The notes under the pieces: model-generated
Told to the model about the DNA's origin: nothing
Database searches by the model: none
Seen by the model: the letters and a program-made list of their open reading frames with translations, nothing else
IMG/VR virus record: IMGVR_UViG_3300017783_003723
Location: 1 to 62,920 of that record
Reading direction: 5' to 3' (one strand)
Source of the DNA: a virus
DNA length: 62,920 nucleotides
In this document: one piece after another, positions 60,035 through 62,920 of the stretch
Layout of the letters: every line of letters starts with the position of its first letter
Position numbering within the stretch: position 1 is the first letter of the stretch
Position numbers and translations under genes: made by a program

Positions 60035-60685
60035 TTACATATCTGGAGCGCATACTCGACAATGCTTAGAATAATCGCCATCGATATATTCATAAGGAGT
60101 AGTTTGCTCAATAATAAATCCCTGTGTGGCTTTGTTCCATACCAGCTCGACATTATATAGGACATTATCAACTGAAACACCTTCTAATATCATAGCATTT
60201 TCAGCCGTATGGAATCGATCTACTGTTTGTAGATTTATACTTGAAGAATCACTGATAAACTCACCAGTAAATCCATCTACACAGAACTCGGACGTTATAA
60301 CGTTATAACTACCTTCAACAGTATATGCTACAACTTGCATGGTATGAAACCCAGGCGATAAACTCTTGAAGTTTACTGTTTGTGCATAACCAGAATATCT
60401 AGAACTTACTGCATCGGGATATGCGTTCTCAACATCACCTCGCTGTCCACCAACAGGAACAATAGAGTAGAACTGTTCATCAATATAGATTTCTACTGTA
60501 TCAATTTGTTCAGTTGGATGTAATGCCCATCCTCTGATCTCACTGATCTGACCTATCTCAGCCCTATAAAAAGGTTGCTCAAGCATTATGCGTAAATCAT
60601 CATCTTTTCCAATTGCAACAGAATCAGCAACACCAATACTTGCAACAACCGCGGTGGTTGCTACTGCCAGTTTAGTCAAATTCAT
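60035..60685 (-). CDS. Exported beta-sandwich protein
   Basis: 216 aa from ATG 60685; the frame reaches 60781 but the internal ATG starts a signal peptide (LTKLAVATTAVVASIGVADSVA). The mature part has EQPFYRAEIGQISEIRGWALHPTEQIDTVEIYIDEQFY, GQRGDVENAYPDA, SSRYSGYAQTVNF and a LSPGFHTMQVVAY strand, an Ig-like or carbohydrate-binding-like beta-sandwich seen in exported marine bacterial proteins. It is followed by Cys-containing HCRVCAPDM. Overlaps the 72-aa gene by 14 bases. Confidence 0.65.
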   Translation of the reverse strand: MNLTKLAVATTAVVASIGVADSVAIGKDDDLRIMLEQPFYRAEIGQISEIRGWALHPTEQIDTVEIYIDEQFYSIVPVGGQRGDVENAYPDAVSSRYSGYAQTVNFKSLSPGFHTMQVVAYTVEGSYNVITSEFCVDGFTGEFISDSSSINLQTVDRFHTAENAMILEGVSVDNVLYNVELVWNKATQGFIIEQTTPYEYIDGDYSKHCRVCAPDM

Positions 60686-60890
60686 CGTACTGTTCCTCCA
60701 GAACGGCATCCGTCTTTGTGATAAAATTTGTAAATCGATGTCCTGGTGCGACACCATCATCTTGTAAACTTTTCCACTCATACTTAGATCGGTCTGGTAT
60801 GTAAGGAACTAATTGTCCTACTTTATTCGCATACCATTTATTAGGATCATCGCAAGAGATGACTCGTAAAGCAAATCTAGGCACCAACAT
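60672..60890 (-). CDS. Small SH3-like hypothetical protein
   Basis: 72 aa. FALRVISCDDPNKWYANKVGQLVPYIP resembles the strand-turn-strand start of small KOW/SH3-like proteins of phages, then a YEWKSLQDDGVAPGHRFTNFI part. No known function. Its start overlaps the membrane protein stop by one base. Confidence 0.6.
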   Translation of the reverse strand: MLVPRFALRVISCDDPNKWYANKVGQLVPYIPDRSKYEWKSLQDDGVAPGHRFTNFITKTDAVLEEQYDEFD

Positions 60891-61084
60891 TATGAGTACT
60901 TCTTATTAAAGTCAGCCGCCGCCCAAGCCATAAGAGCAAGTCCAACAGTAGACCATAATACAAGACTAGAGATAGTTGGTGCGGGACCAGCTAAACAGTC
61001 AGCCGCTCGATGGCACTCTAACCAAAAATCTTGTTCACCAACTGCACCAAATACTAAGAATAATCCAATTACTAATCGTATCAT
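60890..61084 (-). CDS. Small two-helix membrane protein
   Basis: 64 aa. Hydrophobic segments at residues 3-16 and about 38-56 flank a loop with two Cys (CHRAADCLAG) that could face the periplasm. Ends AADFNKKYS. Overlaps the peptidase-like gene by four bases. Function unknown. Confidence 0.6.
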   Translation of the reverse strand: MIRLVIGLFLVFGAVGEQDFWLECHRAADCLAGPAPTISSLVLWSTVGLALMAWAAADFNKKYS

Positions 61085-61545
61085 AATAACTCTCCATTCA
61101 TTGATATTTCTACCTCAGTTAATACTTCTAAGGCATATTTGTTTTCAAGTCTAAATGCTTCTTTTTCCCAAGGTTGTTTTCTATAAGGAGTAGATACGGG
61201 AACTCTACTCTTTTTCCACTGAGCCGTACCCCTTATTAAATCTTCTCTTATCTCACCCAATACATATTGCTTTACATGGATGAACTCATGACATACGGTA
61301 CGAATAAATGTAAAGAGATCAACTTTTTTATCAATCTCTACGATAAGATCACGAGGCTTGTATAATACATCACCGTGTTCTGCAACATAACATAGACCAT
61401 TAAGACCATCTTGAACTTTACATATTTTTACTAAAACTTCTAACGATGGAAATCTGGTCAATTTCAGGCGCCGGCACATATACATACTAGCAGTATCGGC
61501 TACATGGCGCTGAAATTTTGTTCCTCCATGGACATATAGTTTCAT
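61081..61545 (-). CDS. SprT-like zinc metallopeptidase domain protein
   Basis: 154 aa. RTVCHEFIHVKQYVLGE holds the HExxH zinc motif at residues 86-90, and EKEAFRLENKYALEVL downstream could supply the third ligand Glu. Size and pattern recall SprT-like or phage minimal metallopeptidase proteins. Overlaps the 88-aa gene by four bases; part of the early unit from promoter 61842. Confidence 0.75.
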   Translation of the reverse strand: MKLYVHGGTKFQRHVADTASMYMCRRLKLTRFPSLEVLVKICKVQDGLNGLCYVAEHGDVLYKPRDLIVEIDKKVDLFTFIRTVCHEFIHVKQYVLGEIREDLIRGTAQWKKSRVPVSTPYRKQPWEKEAFRLENKYALEVLTEVEISMNGELL

Positions 61546-61808
61546 AGAGTTTTTACAATCTTAGCAGGCTTACTGCGGTCATAAACCAGTTCAGCCAAAG
61601 TACCGTTTACAAAGGCGTGTTGGGGGCAGTTGAACTCAAACATACCAACTTCATCAAAGCCGTACAACACCATACCTTCTTGATATGGGTCAGTACCAGC
61701 TTCGTATTCAACGAGGTCGTAACCAGCAGGGATTCCACCAGTATACTCAGCAATAGATGGTATCTCTATTACAGCAACAACGGACTCTTCACTAAAACTT
61801 GTACTCAT
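61542..61808 (-). CDS. Hypothetical protein, first gene of an early unit
   Basis: 88 aa, acidic. VVAVIEIPSIAEYTGGIPAGYDLVEY and FEFNCPQHAFVNGTLAELVYD are the only striking parts. No family recognised. A GAGAGAGG site precedes ATG 61808 and the promoter at 61842 gives a leader of about 27 bases. Confidence 0.6.
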   Translation of the reverse strand: MSTSFSEESVVAVIEIPSIAEYTGGIPAGYDLVEYEAGTDPYQEGMVLYGFDEVGMFEFNCPQHAFVNGTLAELVYDRSKPAKIVKTL

Positions 61809-61841
61809 ATCTAGCCTCTCTCAATCATTCAATATATACAT

Positions 61842-61870
61842 ATTATACGATATTTTAGGGTGGTTGTCAA
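61842..61870 (-). promoter_or_regulatory. Consensus sigma70-type early promoter
   Basis: Minus strand TTGACA (61870-61865), 17-base spacer, TATAAT (61847-61842) in the gap between the cupin gene and the 88-aa gene, with an A-rich stretch upstream. Confidence 0.9.
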
Positions 61871-61924
61871 GTTTTTCTTTGGCTGTAAGTTATTGATATA
61901 TAACAGCTTTTAAAATAATTTAAA

Positions 61925-62254
61925 TTAATGTTCTCTCTTACCAGGGAACATACAGATAAAATACATATCCTCGTTACCTTCATTGAGGACCTGGTGGTGT
62001 TCACCCTTCTCTATAAAGCATACATTTCCAGATTGTACTGGTGTTGCATATTCCTCATCAATGATAATTCTGCCATTACCCTTTATAAAGAAGTAAACCT
62101 CTTCTTGGTCATCATGCTTGTGACCACCAGTTTTTTTGCCTGGATACAGTAACGTGGAACTCACAACCATATCCTCACAAACTTGATCTTTAACAACATA
62201 GGTATCAGTATCTTTTACTATCTTACCGATATTATCTATTCCCATAAATTTCAT
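61925..62254 (-). CDS. Cupin-domain protein
   Basis: 109 aa from ATG 62254, preceded by AAGGAGA. GGHKHDDQEEVYFFIKGNGRIIIDEE and VQSGNVCFIEKGEHHQVLNEG are cupin motifs 1 and 2 with the metal-binding His, His, Glu and a later His. A small single-domain cupin, perhaps a sugar isomerase or sensor. It follows the ligase by ten bases. Longer frames upstream overlap the ligase and lack a good site. Confidence 0.78.
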   Translation of the reverse strand: MKFMGIDNIGKIVKDTDTYVVKDQVCEDMVVSSTLLYPGKKTGGHKHDDQEEVYFFIKGNGRIIIDEEYATPVQSGNVCFIEKGEHHQVLNEGNEDMYFICMFPGKREH

Positions 62255-62264
62255 TTGTTTCTCC

Positions 62265-62920
62265 TTAGTCTGCTCTGGCACCGACACCCCAATCAATAAC
62301 GACAGGGAATCTTGGAACTCCATCTGGAGTTTTCTCAAAATATCTAACGGTAACCCAATTTGGTTTTACTGGCTGATTCAGCAATTCTTTCAAGACTGCT
62401 TGGTTGCCTCTAACACCACTATTGAAAGTTCTACCATCACCCAACTCTAGTTGAAAGTGTTTGGCATATCCTTCCCAATTTCCAGATCCTTCTAATACTT
62501 CTACTACATCAAACTCTTCAGTGATAAACTCTTTTCTCTTGAGGAGATTATTACTTCTTTTGTTTTCGTATACAGAATCATTTCTGACCATCTGTCCTTC
62601 ATAACCCTGTTCGGTGTATTTAGAATATAACTCATCAAGTTCTTCTTGGTTGTCACATTTTTGAGTATCAACAACTACAACAGGACTTTTAAAAGACTGT
62701 GCTTTAATAATTGTGATTCTATCCCAGAATGCTAGTTCTTGCCAATAAGGTGATGTACCAGACATATCATAGACATGATACTCAACAAGCCTTTGACACT
62801 CTTGTGCTTCTTCTGGTGTCGGCTTGATTCGGCGTACCAGACTCGTAATTTTATTGAAGTCTGCTTTCAATTCATGATTATATAATTCACCATCAAGAAT
62901 TGCATCAGGGTATTCTTCAA
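62265..62920 (-). CDS. ATP-dependent DNA ligase, C-terminal two-thirds (5' end beyond window)
   Basis: The frame is open to the right edge, so the active-site KxDG lies outside. ILDGELYNH at the edge is nucleotidyltransferase motif III, GYEGQMVRND motif IV and LLKRKEFITEEF motif V; the OB-fold part follows with VEVLEGSGNWEGYAKHFQLEL and VTVRYFEKTPDGVPRFPV. Members seal nicks in phage replication and repair. T4 gp30 is the functional analogue, but this shorter type is common in marine T4-like phages. Confidence 0.9.
   Translation of the reverse strand, partial: EEYPDAILDGELYNHELKADFNKITSLVRRIKPTPEEAQECQRLVEYHVYDMSGTSPYWQELAFWDRITIIKAQSFKSPVVVVDTQKCDNQEELDELYSKYTEQGYEGQMVRNDSVYENKRSNNLLKRKEFITEEFDVVEVLEGSGNWEGYAKHFQLELGDGRTFNSGVRGNQAVLKELLNQPVKPNWVTVRYFEKTPDGVPRFPVVIDWGVGARAD

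Overview
This AT-rich window is a piece of a T4-like (tailed, contractile) marine phage genome. It carries T4-type baseplate genes 4, 5, 6, 8, 25, 26, 27-like, 48, 53 and 54, a tape-measure gene and the replication/late-transcription set 32, 59 and 33. It also has PhoH, a RecB-like nuclease and an ATP-dependent DNA ligase, and many copies of the T4 late promoter TATAAATA. A phage-borne tmRNA has the permuted two-piece architecture known from alphaproteobacteria. With the low GC, this points to an alphaproteobacterial host, SAR11-like or related; that is an inference.

Layout. 1-19827 (minus): tail fibre/baseplate module, from a DUF4815-type protein cut by the left edge through gp8, a gp7-position protein, gp6, a PAAR tip, gp25, gp5, a gp27-like hub, gp53 and gp48 to gp4, with one glycosyltransferase-like gene inserted. 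19874-23090 (plus): gp54-like tube initiator, gp26, a 51-aa chaperone ORF probably made by -1 frameshifting, and the tape measure. 23079-29918 (minus): a B12-type radical SAM gene, gp32, gp59, gp33, an epimerase, a SleB hydrolase, the tmRNA, a nuclease and PhoH. 29950-52962 (minus): a very long block of overlapping accessory genes. It holds a sugar/carbamoyl cassette (SGNH hydrolases, carbamoyltransferase, methyltransferase, nucleotide-sugar dehydrogenase, three GT10-like glycosyltransferases), then seven tandem radical SAM genes, a sulfotransferase-like gene, a methyltransferase, a GNAT-like protein, an Asp/Asn-hydroxylase-like oxygenase and a fatty-acid desaturase. 53115-57774 (plus): four co-oriented genes for a secreted Asn/Thr-rich protein, a secreted nidogen-like protein, a membrane coiled coil and an unknown. 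57827-62920 (minus): small early-type genes, a TET-associated-type glycosyltransferase, an SprT-like peptidase, a cupin and the DNA ligase cut by the right edge.

Regulation. Four minus-strand promoters match TTGACA-N17-TATAAT exactly (at 29077, 52998, 58171 and 61842) and a fifth is one base off (59978). These look like host-sigma70 early promoters. TATAAATA late promoters sit ahead of structural genes, and gp33, the late coactivator, is encoded here. At several genes the ATG falls at the predicted +1, which suggests leaderless mRNAs.

The most unusual elements are the seven radical SAM genes with an embedded 75-aa protein, the permuted phage tmRNA, the probable frameshift chaperone ahead of the tape measure, and the glycan/carbamoyl cassette with four glycosyltransferase paralogues in the window.
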